Source of the DNA: Setophaga petechia
Taxonomy: Eukaryota; Chordata; Aves; Passeriformes; Parulidae
Direction of reading: 5' to 3'
NCBI GenBank assembly: GCA_024362935.1
Contig: JANCRA010000017.1
Location: forward strand, 18,255,001 to 18,319,000
Length of the DNA: 64,000 nt
This document shows, in pieces, positions 39,101-49,560 of the stretch. The position numbers and the translations under genes were made by a program. The stretch's first letter is position 1, and each line of letters opens with the position of its first letter. The notes beneath the pieces are model-generated. The model was not told the origin of the DNA. It saw nothing but the letters and a program-made list of their open reading frames with translations, and did no database searches.

Positions 39101-40627
39101 GCAATGTACCCTGTCACCAGGAATTTAAGTTCTATACAGCAAATTCTGCAAATAGCAAATTGATTTTAGACTCAGGTGTTTGATCCCCTCCTGCCACTCA
39201 GCCAAAAGGATCAAAAAGTCATTTATAGACTATTCCCAATGATCATGGGGATAATAATAATAATACCCTACTAATAGCCTTTGCCCAAATGTGAAGGAGG
39301 CAGCTAATTACACCCAGGTGAACTGCTTGGAGTCTTGCACTTGGAGTTTTGTGCCATTTTTGGCAAGAAAAGTGAAGTTTGCATTTCAAACACAGCACCT
39401 TTCTTTTTATGTTATGTATATTTTCACCAACAATAGTTTATTGAAGTATCAGAATCAATTTCTGCCTTTCCATTCTGGCTGCAAAAAAACCTCATAATTC
39501 CTAAATTACATTGTTCCTGCCCACTGCGTGCTAAAACCAGGTTAAGTGAGATTAGCACTGAAAACAGGTTAAAAATAGATTCCTACACCAGAGAGAGATG
39601 GATTTAAATGTTATATATTCTGAAGGAGGAGCAGGGGGAGAGGGGACTAAGAGGTCTCACAAGGGGGATTAGACTTTGCTACTTAATAAAATATTGAGTG
39701 ACAATCAATCAAGCTGCAATATGAGGGAAGCAGAGTTTTGCAGAACTGCTCTTTTAGGATTTGTTTTCTTCAGAATTTGCATTCCTTTCTGCATGCTTGG
39801 GAGACACACGTGTGTTGGCTTTTTAATGATTAGAAATGGCTTTGATCTCGACTACTTGAAGGAACGTGAAGATATAAATAGTGTGAGTGGATACGATTAA
39901 TCCCAGTCATGACAAACAGAACAAAAACCCAAGATAAGCTTTCCTGAAATTTTCAAATGCACCTTCAGATGTTCAGCCTTAAGCTCGTGCCATTCCTGCA
40001 GGAATGATCTGTGGGAAAGGTCAGAACACACCATGTTCAGGGCCCCCAAAACACCACCAGTGCCAGTTTATCAAAGATAGGAAATCAGAAAAATCAGTTT
40101 TCTGCTTGAGTGGCTGCCACTTTGCTTTGAGGTGGATGAGGGAGCAAGGAACCAACCTTCCTACTGCAACATCACTGCCAAAAATCCCAAATAATATGGG
40201 GTGGCCAGGTATGACAATGAAAATAACCCACTGAGGTGTGAATGTGGAACTCTCATCAGAGGAATTTTTATCCAGACAGCTTCGAAAAGTGGCCTTAAAT
40301 TGTCACTAAATTGATGATATTTTCTGCATCTGTGCAAGAGGGCAATAAAGTGAGATGAGAGGAGCAGCTGTTACAACTAAAAATGGAAATTTTTAAAGGT
40401 AAAATGCAAAAAAACAAGAAAAGTCTACAAGACAACACTTTTACTGGATCTTGAGATCTCCTCAGTGCAAGAGCCCAGAGCTCCAGGAGATGCCTGGCCC
40501 AAAAAGTGATAATGTTTAAATTCCTTTTGTCTTGGCACAGCATTGCTGAAAGTGAGCTCTCAGCTCCTAAGGGGCATAAGATATGTAAAATATCAAATAA
40601 AACAACATAAAATAAAATGTAGGTAGG
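33109..40627. other. Non-coding AT-rich sequence
   Basis: The first ~300 bp remain moderately GC-rich and may include more of the LTR-associated sequence. No gene is recognised beyond. Tracts seen: poly-T at about 34,322-34,335, a TATATA stretch at 35,373-35,384, poly-A at about 36,418-36,433, and poly-T at 38,582-38,600. The GC-richer stretch 37,960-38,120 has only short ORFs and is not CR1 as far as I can tell. About 33,480-33,640 is repeat-free and could be conserved DNA. Confidence 0.5.
36480..36537. repeat. A-rich (CAAA)n/(CCAAA)n simple repeat
   Basis: A low-complexity C/A tract with CCAAA, CAAAA and CAAA units, lacking G and T. The plus-strand ORF over it becomes Lys/Asn/Gln-rich only because of this tract. 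Confidence 0.9.
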
Positions 40628-40649
40628 TATATATATATATATATATATA
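40628..40649. repeat. (TA)11 microsatellite
   Basis: A pure TA dinucleotide run of about 11 units, preceded by GTAGGTAGG and followed by CACATGTG. It accounts for the Ile-Tyr alternation in the 177-codon minus-strand ORF at 40,295-40,828, which I regard as non-coding. Confidence 0.95.
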
Positions 40650-43430
40650 CACATGTGTAATCTGACCAAAATCCTCGACCTACTTCTTTTCAGCAGCAGC
40701 TTTAATGCATGAAGTTGATTACTTCCAGTGAAACTACAGAAAATTAAATGGCATATCAGAATCAAAGGAAAAAGAATGGACCAATTGCTCCAGCAATTAA
40801 AGGAAAATTTTAGAGAATTCTGCTGCATTTTTCAGCAGAATTTTTCAGTCAACTAAATTTTTCAGTATTTAGCTGACTGAAGGACAAATTCTCCTTCCTT
40901 CCCTTATGACCTACCCTCTTCTTTTTCATGGATTCTTTGTATTCAGGGATTATTCAACTAAGAGAATTAACTTGCAGACTAAGTACAGTATGGCAACAAA
41001 AAAGAATTAACTAATCAGTGAAAAAAATTCCAAGCTCTTACTTCAATCAAAACTGCCAAGTCATGGAGGAAAGGCAATATAATAGTGATATTTTCCGAGT
41101 TTCACAGCAAAATATAGGAAGAAAAATATTACTTAGTTACTTTACTTTACTCCCTTTCTACTTTTAACATATTCTCGCACTAATGTCTTCAATTTTAAAG
41201 AGAAATATAAAACCACAAAGCCTACACCCCACTCCTCATAAGCTGATGAATGTGTAGACTGAAACAATTTCATTTCTTAAAATAAAATAAAAAATTATTT
41301 GGACCATCCCCGTGCAAGCTGTTTGTTAGAAAAGTACTTTCACTAATTGCAGTTTGAAAGGAATATTACACAAAATAGCTGTACTGGGCCTTGCTACCCA
41401 GGGAATTCTGTATTTCAGTGATATCTTTCAATACTAACCATGTTTGTACTCAATGCAGGAGCAAAATCCCTTCATTAAGTTATTTGTACAATCTTTAGAT
41501 ATCTCCAACAAAATATAAAGCTTTGATCTTCTAGAAAACACAACAGATAGGCAAATAAGATGCTAATATTATGGGATTGTTATTTTCAAGCCATTTGAGA
41601 AAACTTCCACCCACCCAAGTGCACACACATCAGAGAATGCTGTATCTATAAAATCAGAGTTCAGCACTCCATTGAGAAGATGCTGGAATACAAATTCCTT
41701 TGGTTCACTCCTAAATTCCTCTAAAGACCAAGAATTACTTTTAAATTTTGCTGTAACAGCTTCTTTTACTTGGGAAAATGGGAGGAGGATTTGTCCTCAG
41801 GATGATGCATCAGTAACTTTCTCCTTGTAATTGAAATTGTCCTCCCAAGTCCCCCTGACTTGGACCAGAAGAGCCATTTGGTGATAAAACTCAGAAACAC
41901 AAACAAAACCAAAGTTCCAAAGCAAACAAGCATGCCAACCAGGAAACTGAAGGGCCAGCAGAACCAACAGACAAACAAACAATTCCAGCAGCTTTATTTG
42001 AGCAGCTCTTGACTTGGATCAACCCCTGGAAACATCTGGAAGGAATTTCTCTGTCTGATCCACACCCCCAGGATTTCCCTCAGCCCAGCTCCCCAGCTGA
42101 TCAGCTCTCCTGGCTTTCAGATAATGTTCCTCATCCAGCTGCAACTGTCTCTACAAAGCCCTGAGGAAGTTTTGTAACATCATAAAAGGTAATTAAAAAT
42201 GTTCTCCAAACAAGGATCCCTTCAGGGAGCAGGGTGAGGAGAAACTTTGCTGTGTGATGTGATCATAGGCAGAATTATCACCAGCACAGGCACTGAGGAA
42301 TAATAAAAAAACTTCTAATAAAATATACAGAATTTACCAGAGCAGTGCACGAGTTTGCTGACCCACAGATGGACCTGATGAATTCTCTAAACCTAAGTGA
42401 GTAGGTAGGGGCACAACTGGATGGTGTTTGAACATCCTGTGACAGTGGGATAAAACCAGATAAAGATATACATAAAGATAAGATAAAGATAGATAAAAAA
42501 ACCCCAAACATTGCATTTAAGTGAGAGGACGACATGTCTGTGCATTTTGTCTGCTGGAAATTTTGAGTAAATTTGAAAAGAACACTGAAATAAATACACT
42601 TTTAATTATAAAGCAAGCCTAACAAAGGAAAAACAAAGCTACCAGCACTCTTCCCAAAAAAACCTCCCCTCAAACAACAGATGATATAATTTAAATAATT
42701 TTTTCCTCTGAGGAATTGTGCTCTAACCCTGCTCAGGGCACAGCAGAGGGATTTTGACAATGCATGGAGCTTACCTGGCCTGCTCTCAGCCTGGCACAAA
42801 GCCCTGTGTGCCTCCTGCAGTTACATGGCTGGCCTGAGACTTAAAATTCCCCCACTGCATTTCACAGCTTCAAAGATACAAAAATTTAATCTTTGACAAT
42901 TAGAGATTAACTCTGCTGCTGGTGGAAGGAGAGGTCATGGCATGAAGGGTACAAACAAGGCACACAGTATGCACATGGTGGCTCTCTAACATTAAAAGAA
43001 AGCTTCAAAACTATATATTTATAGATCTCCTTGTTTGTACTCCTTGGGCTCAGGATTTCAACTATCTTTTGCAATTAAATCTATCAAACTTCAAGCTCCC
43101 AATTAAAAATTTTCAAATGCATTATGCTCCAGGGTGTCTGAAATTAAAAACCACTTTACATGTTTGTCAAGTTCTCTTGTAATTTTTCCAGTGTTGCTCT
43201 TTCTGCTGTGATAAGTGCTGCCAACCCCTTTCCATTTATGCACCACGACAAAGGAGAAAATAAACAAAACTCCTTCAGACAGCTCCTTCTGAGTGATGGG
43301 GTTTTGTTTCAGGCTGCTCTCACCCTTCCCTGGCACCAATCCTCAGGAGAGGGACAAGGAGGAGCCAGGGGATGTCTCCATGTGGCCACTCCTGCTGCAG
43401 CTCCAGGAGAGAGAAGCTGGGGCAGGAATT
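40650..43430. other. Non-coding sequence, no gene seen
   Basis: Only short overlapping ORFs. A small AGATAAA-type degenerate repeat lies at about 42,460-42,500. The stretch 43,260-43,430 is GC-richer but unrecognised. Confidence 0.55.
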
Positions 43431-43509
43431 AAATAATTTCAATTTTGCTTTTATTCCACATTTTTTGGTGGAGAATTGATTAAAAATGGTGCTGGCCTGC
43501 TCATTACAG
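43431..43509 (+). repeat. Dispersed repeat, copy 1 of 2 in this window
   Basis: This ~79-bp segment aligns with 46,413-46,495. Shared words in the same order are TTCCACATT, TTTGGTGGA, AAAAATGGTGCTGGCCTG and CTCATTACAG. Differences are scattered substitutions, a 3-base insertion here (GAT), and an 8-base gap relative to copy 2 before CTCATTACAG. Sequence outside the shared segment does not align. It is most likely a fragment of an interspersed element; CACATTTTTTGGTGGAGAAT is reminiscent of an LTR end followed by a primer-binding site, but that is weak inference. Confidence 0.8.
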
Positions 43510-43926
43510 GGTTCTGATCCCTGTGTTTTTCTTGAGCATGGGGATACAGCCAGTTCCTAATTCTTCCTGAGCACATGAGGAAGTAAAAAAACCCCACAAC
43601 TAATCCTAAAACTGAGAAATCACTAAACCTTTACAAGGTTTCTTTCCTCAACAAACTCTTCTTCTGGACCTGAATGCCTCCTCCAAGATTGTCCAAGTAA
43701 ATACATCTATAGATAAAACAAATTTATTTTTGTTGTGTTACTTGAGTATTCCTGAAATAAACTCTTCCATGGGGATTTTGTGTCACGTGTCCTGCCATGG
43801 AAATGAAAACAAACTTTGAGTCTTGTGCTCCCCACCTCTCACAACTGATCAGCATTAGAGAGAACCTAAAACTGGTGTGGTTTCTTAAAGAAGGGTTGTG
43901 GAAGAAGACATCCATTCAAAGACATG
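43510..43926. other. Non-coding sequence
   Basis: No gene, transposon or tandem structure recognised. Confidence 0.55.
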
Positions 43927-44042
43927 TTTCTCAATTCATATAAATTTACAAAAAAAAAAGAAAAAAAAGTGACCAGTGTTGTAATTTTCTCAATTCATAT
44001 GAGTGTAAATTTACAAAAAAAAAGAAAAAAAGTGACCAATAC
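43927..44042. repeat. Two-copy tandem duplication, ~59-bp period
   Basis: TTTCTCAATTCATAT begins at 43,927 and again at 43,986. Each copy continues through AAATTTAC, a long A run interrupted by one G, then AGTGACCA. The copies differ by a short GAGTG insertion and A-run length, so the duplication is not brand new. Confidence 0.92.
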
Positions 44043-46412
44043 TGTTTAGCCACCAGTGGACACTGAATGGAACAGTTCCAGTGGGAGATGCTGAACAGCT
44101 GTATTGGAACTGCAGGAGCTGCAATTCCCTTTTTCCTTCACTCACCCCTAGAAAAAGATGAAAAGACTTCAAAACCAAAACCACTGAGGATGAGAGGGAC
44201 AGGAAATGATCCAGCTAAAGTCTTCCTTTGCCATGGAATAACTCCGTAGGTAATGCTGTTAATTAACTGATTTCATTTCTGTTACCTTCAATGCTTATTT
44301 TATCTTCAACAGGAAAAGACAGAGAGTACAGAGGGCCCCAAACTGGCATTTTCCTGTAAATGCCAAATATTGTGTATTTAGGAGACAAATAGCAGTTAAA
44401 AGAGAAATATGAATGCAGTTTATATGAAAATAGTGCAGTACAAGCAGAAGTCACATACTGGGCATAAAAGGAATATGCAGAGCCTTAATTATGAATTACA
44501 CTTGGATTGTAGAATGCTAGAGGCAGATCAGAATCCTTTCTTTTTCTCTTTCCATCAATTATATAAGGCACATTTTGCCCCCCAACACAAGTTACATTTT
44601 GCCAGCAATGTTTACCATGTGTCTGTAGTATTTTGCTTACTTACTTTTGCAAAACACCCTGGTTTGATATTACATTCCTACCACAGGCCCTTGGAAAACA
44701 AAACATGCTCAGAGAGAATACTAAATACATTTTCAGATGTCTGGGCATGACTTTTCCTAGTGAGGAAGCAACTGGAAGGGATGACAGGAGGAAATGACCT
44801 GTCAGTTGCCAGAAAAGAACTTTAAACCAAGTCAAGCACTTGCTGTGTTTATGATGACAGGTCAGTTGTTCCTCTGGCTTTCAGGGATTGGGTTTTTTTT
44901 TCCTGCCACCAAGATACACATCTTGTATTTTAATATTATTAGACTGCATAACACAGTGCCCTCTCACTAGTGAGGGAATTCATTTCCTGAATGCAAACGA
45001 GATTGCAGGAGAGGTTAATCAGCAGAATAGGGAATTATTCATTTCGTGTAGGCTATGAATTTAACAGCATGCACTTGTTTTTCTTTTTGGCTGTTACCCA
45101 GATACTCTTCTTTGTACATGAAGCTTTGGTCCCTGGCACACCAGCGAATTGTTGGAAAAAACACAAAATGTTCAGAAATCTCATAGAAAGAGAGAATAGC
45201 AGCACCAATTAGAATACACTTATTGAACAATCTCCTGCAGGCCTGGTCCTCAGAGAAACCAGTTTTATTTCACTTCTATCATGACTCCAGCACAAAATGA
45301 CTGACCATTGCATTAAAGGCTGTCCAAAGCACAGATTTTTTGCCAGCTAATCCAAGACAACTCTACATTTCTATCAATATCCTATTGCATGATGAGCAAA
45401 CTGTCAGCCTCACCATTTTCTCACATAAATTAATTATTATAATGATAATTATTATATTTATCACAGAAATTAATAATTTTCCCACAGAAGTTAACTTTGA
45501 TGAGAACAACTCTGAAGTTTAGGATTATATTCTGTAAAACCAAGTCACATCAGGCAGTGATGGAAGTTTCCCTCTGAGCTGCCTGCTCCTCACCCCAGAC
45601 TGGAGGGGGATGAAGAGGAGCACCAGCCTGCACTGGGGCACATCATGAGAGAGCTGAACTGGGCTCCAGGAGAAGAAAAACTCCTCCTGCACTTCCCTGC
45701 TTCCCCAGGAAAGGCAGAGAATCAACACAGCAGCACATACCTGGGGCCTGCCCATGCTGTGCACCCAGAAGCACAGAGGAACAAACACTTCCCTCTCCCT
45801 CTCTCTTTATAAAGATCCAACATATCTCTTTTTATTTCAGGCAGCTGAGGAGTGTTAGAACTAAACCAACAGCTTTTTAAAACTCTAAATGTACTAGAGA
45901 ACGCTGGGGAACTGAAAAGCACCATATCCTTGAAGAAGGGAAAATACAATATAAATCCAAAGCTTGGGAGCAAGGAAACATCATCAAGATGATGCTGTTT
46001 TAACCTAGGTACAAGCAACTTCTTTTATTTATAACACAGAAACACTGAAATGCAGTTTTTGAGATGCTGATTTAATTCCAAGCGTATCCACAGTTTTAAA
46101 TCTCACCTCTTCAGCTGCTGATTTGGGATTTCAGCACTGCAGAGCAGCCAAGTTCAGGCAAACAAGAGAACAAATGCTTTCAAGACTTCCTGTTCTGCTT
46201 GACTCGCTCACTTGGAGAAAATTCAAACCAATAAAAGAAAACAAAGGGGTGCTTTTTTTCCCAGGCTATAGTTGCTCTGTTTGACTGATTCCTGACCATC
46301 CTATTAAGAAATCTTCCAAGCTTACCAGCAAATGCAATAAACAATACTGCTTCAGGAATTTGTTCTAAAAACTTCTGGCCTTAAAAGTTTATCAGTAGTC
46401 CCTGGATTGGTG
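44043..46412. other. Non-coding sequence
   Basis: ORFs of up to 113 codons, none recognised. GC-richer 45,540-45,800 holds two overlapping minus-strand frames without family features. The stretch 45,428-45,475 is an AT-rich ATTATTATAAT-type low-complexity run. Confidence 0.55.
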
Positions 46413-46495
46413 AAATACTTTCAGTTTTCTTTCGTTCCACATTCTTTGGTGGACAATTAAAAATGGTGCTGGCCTGCCATGATTGCTCATTACAG
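46413..46495 (+). repeat. Dispersed repeat, copy 2 of 2 in this window
   Basis: This ~83-bp segment aligns in the same orientation with 43,431-43,509. It contains CCATGATTG before CTCATTACAG, which copy 1 lacks. Flanks are unrelated. The two copies lie about 3 kb apart in direct orientation. The family is unknown. Confidence 0.8.
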
Positions 46496-48440
46496 TTTCA
46501 TCTGCTCGGATTTGTGGTTTCCTTGGACATCAAGCTCACCTCTTACCAGGTTTCTGTCAATCCCCCCTCTCAAATCTCCAGCTGAGTTTTCACCTCAGTG
46601 CAAACCCCAGAACCAGCACCTATTTCAGGCAGGATTTCAGGGTGCCCCATGCTTTAAGGAACAAAAGACACTGTTCCAGTCAGGACAATGATTTGGTCAC
46701 ACATATATTTCACAAAATGCTTCTCTAAGGGTTGCAGCAAGGTTTCTCTGCAGGAGCACATTCTTTTTTGAAGCTCCTGGAATTTAGGGACAGTTAGCAG
46801 TGGCTTACCTGTAAACAGAGGCAATTCCCACGTACTGCTTAATATTCCCAGAGTTTTGTGGATTTATTGTCAGGAATGGAATGTTGGGAGTCCTCCTTGA
46901 TGGGAGTTACATGTAAATATGTTAAATCATCTCATTTAAATAAATCAATACTAAGCACTTAGGTGAAACTCCTCAGTACAGTTAAAGCACAGAAGAGGAT
47001 TTTTGGTGCTATTCCCTAAAGGAAAGCAGCCAGGGAGAAGCCTGGAGCTAACAGGTGCAATTCCTGCAACATTCCAAAGGTGCAGGTAGGGACAGCAGCA
47101 TCCCAGAGAGCTGGGGCAGCTCTGCACCTCAGTGTCCTCCCAGAAAAGTTGCAGGAGGAATTCTGTTGTTTATTTTGCTCCTGCCACTCTACAAGGAAAC
47201 AGAAAACACTCCATTCCTTTAGAAAGAAATGAATTGCAGGAAGAAAATCGCCCAGCTTGCTGTCACAATTCCTCAGCCAAACAAGCAGCAGCTTACACGA
47301 GCAGACAGGAATGTCCCTGTCCAAGCTCTGCTCTGAGCCCCAGGGGCCTTCCAGGACCCAGCAACTTGTGACTTTCAGCAGGTTTCCTCATTGAGGGGAA
47401 CAAATCTCCTTGCTGCAGCTACTCATCTTAAAGAGCTTGCAGGAGTTCCAGTTTCCAGGCTAAAAGAAGTGACATTTGACAAGTTATTCCTCAGTGAAGC
47501 ATAACTGGCAGGGTTAGTGGGTCACTGGCGAGCTTGTTCCCTAATTGCACAGGGGACAAGGCTTGTGCTGCCTGAATGACAAACTCGCCAGCCTGGCCAG
47601 CACCATCCTCTGCTCCAGGACACAGCTCTGCCCTAAAGAAAGCACCAGTAAAGCACAGGGCCTGACACACAGAAATCTTGACACACTGGGTAGATTAAAA
47701 TGACCTACATGTTTTTCAAACCCTGTGTTTTCATTCCTTATCAGTGAAACGTGTGAAAGGTAAATCCTTCCATGGAAAATTATTTAATTTGCTTTTTTGG
47801 ACAGAAATAAGTTCTTTCAGCATAAAAGAATTTTGCTAAATAGAAGGTTTTTTTCTTTTATAGAAAATACCATATTTTGTAATATTTTCTTTCATTTTAG
47901 TGGAATCCCACAACAGATATAGTCCTTTATAGGGATGCAGTCTTACACTGCCACCTCTGATGAATGCCACAGCTGGCACAGGAAATCTAAATATTGCAAC
48001 ATCAAATGAAAGTTGAGGGAGACATGTCAGAGACAGTGGTGCCCTATTGAAGTAGATTAAACCAGCAGCTGAAATGAGTAGCTCTGTAGAACTTATTTGT
48101 ACTATTCTATCTGTTCCTAATTATCCTTAACTTGAAAATTATGACATTTTTTACTGAGTAAATATCTGCTTCTTCCTTTCAGACTGACAATGCCCTGTTA
48201 CCCAAACAGGTTTCCCAAGTTTTAAGAACAAATGCAACACTTAGACTTTTCAAGGACATAAAATGCATTCAGATCTTACTTCACATTCAAAAGCCTCCAT
48301 GCACAACATCCATCAGACTGAATTCCAATGGCCGTTCTGGGTGCCAGCTCAGCTGTGGCTGCCTTTGAAGTCGCCCATGAGGAATAACAACTCCAGCTTT
48401 TGTGTGCCTGGCAGACAGAATTCCCAGCACAGCTGAGCCA
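46496..48440. other. Non-coding sequence
   Basis: No gene or transposon recognised. The interval 47,010-47,370 is moderately GC-rich with ORFs on both strands (102 and 79 codons) that overlap and show no domain. Confidence 0.55.
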
Positions 48441-49560
48441 AGGAGCAGCTCCCAGGGTGTCAGAGGGTGACCAGCACAGGCTGGGGGTACAGCAGAGCCC
48501 CCAGAGCCCCCAGAGCTCTGCAGGGACAGCAGGAGCAGCTCCCAGGGTGTCAGAGGGTGACCAGCACAGGCTGGGGGTGCAGCAGAGACCCCCAAAACAC
48601 TGCAGGGCCAGCAGGAGCAGCTCCCAGGGTGTCAGAGTGTGAACAGCACAGGCTGGGGGTGCAGAAGAGCCCCCAGAGCCCTGCAGGGACAGCAAAAGCA
48701 GCTCCCAGGGTGTCAGAGCGGGACCAGCACAGACTGGGGGTGCAGCAGAGCCCCCCAAAGCCCCCAAAGCCCCGCAGGGTGAGGAGGAGCAGCTCCCAGG
48801 GGTTCAGAGTGGGACCACCACAGGCTGGGGGTGCAGCAGAACCCCCCAGAGCCCCCAAAGCCCCGCAGGGTCAGCAGGAGCAGCTCCCAAGAGTTCACAG
48901 TGTGACCATCCCAGACTGGGGGTACAGCAGAGCCCCCAGAGCCCCCAGAGCCCTGCAGGGTCACAAGGAGCAGCTCCCTGGGTGTCAGAGGGCGACCAGC
49001 ACAGGCACACAGGCACACCCTGGTGCAGGAGAGCCCCCCAGAGCCCCCCAGAGCCCTGCAGAGACAGCAAGGCTGCAGAGTGGGACCAGCACAGGCTGGG
49101 AGGACAGCAGAGCCCCCCAGAGCCCCCCAAAGCCCTGCAGGGACAGCAAGAGCAGCTCCCAGGGTGTCAGAGGGTGACCAGCACAGGCTGGGGTGCAGCA
49201 GAGCCCCCCAGAGCCCTGCAGGGATAGCAAGGCTGCAGAGTGGGACCAGCACAGGCTAGGGGTGGAGTAGAGCCCCCCAAAACACTGCAGGGCCAGCAGG
49301 AGCAGCTCCCAGGGTGTCAGAGTGGGACCAGCCCAGGCTAGGGGTGCAGTAGACGACCAGAGCCCTGCAGGGACAGCAGCAGCAGCTCCCTGGGTGTCAG
49401 AGTGGGAGCAGCACAGGCTGGGGACAGGCTGGGGGTTCAGCAGAGCCCCCCAGAGCCCTGCAGGGTCAGCAAGGCTGCAGAGTGTGACAAGCCCATGCTG
49501 GGGTGCAGCAGAGCCCCCAGAGCCCTGCAGGGCCAGCAGGAGCAGCTCCCTGGCCAGGCT
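48441..49560 (+). repeat. GC-rich minisatellite, ~14 units of about 67-103 bp
   Basis: The marker AGGAGCAGCTCCCAGGGTGT, or a close variant, starts near 48,441, 48,531, 48,613, 48,694, 48,785, 48,876, 48,966, 49,149, 49,298, 49,378 and 49,538. In a second unit type it is replaced by CAAGGCTGCAGAG (near 49,068, 49,228 and 49,470). Unit lengths of 81-82 versus 90-91 bp are explained by one extra copy of a 9-bp subrepeat (AGCCCCCAG-like). Long ORFs on both strands exist only because no unit contains a stop. Unit lengths are not all multiples of three, so the peptide register drifts, which argues against coding. It is strongly GC-rich compared with its flanks. Confidence 0.97.

Noticed and set aside
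40295..40828. 177-codon minus-strand ORF with hydrophobic stretches
   Set aside because: It reads through a (TA)11 microsatellite, shows no family motif and ends in ordinary AT-rich DNA. The hydrophobic look follows from T-rich codons.
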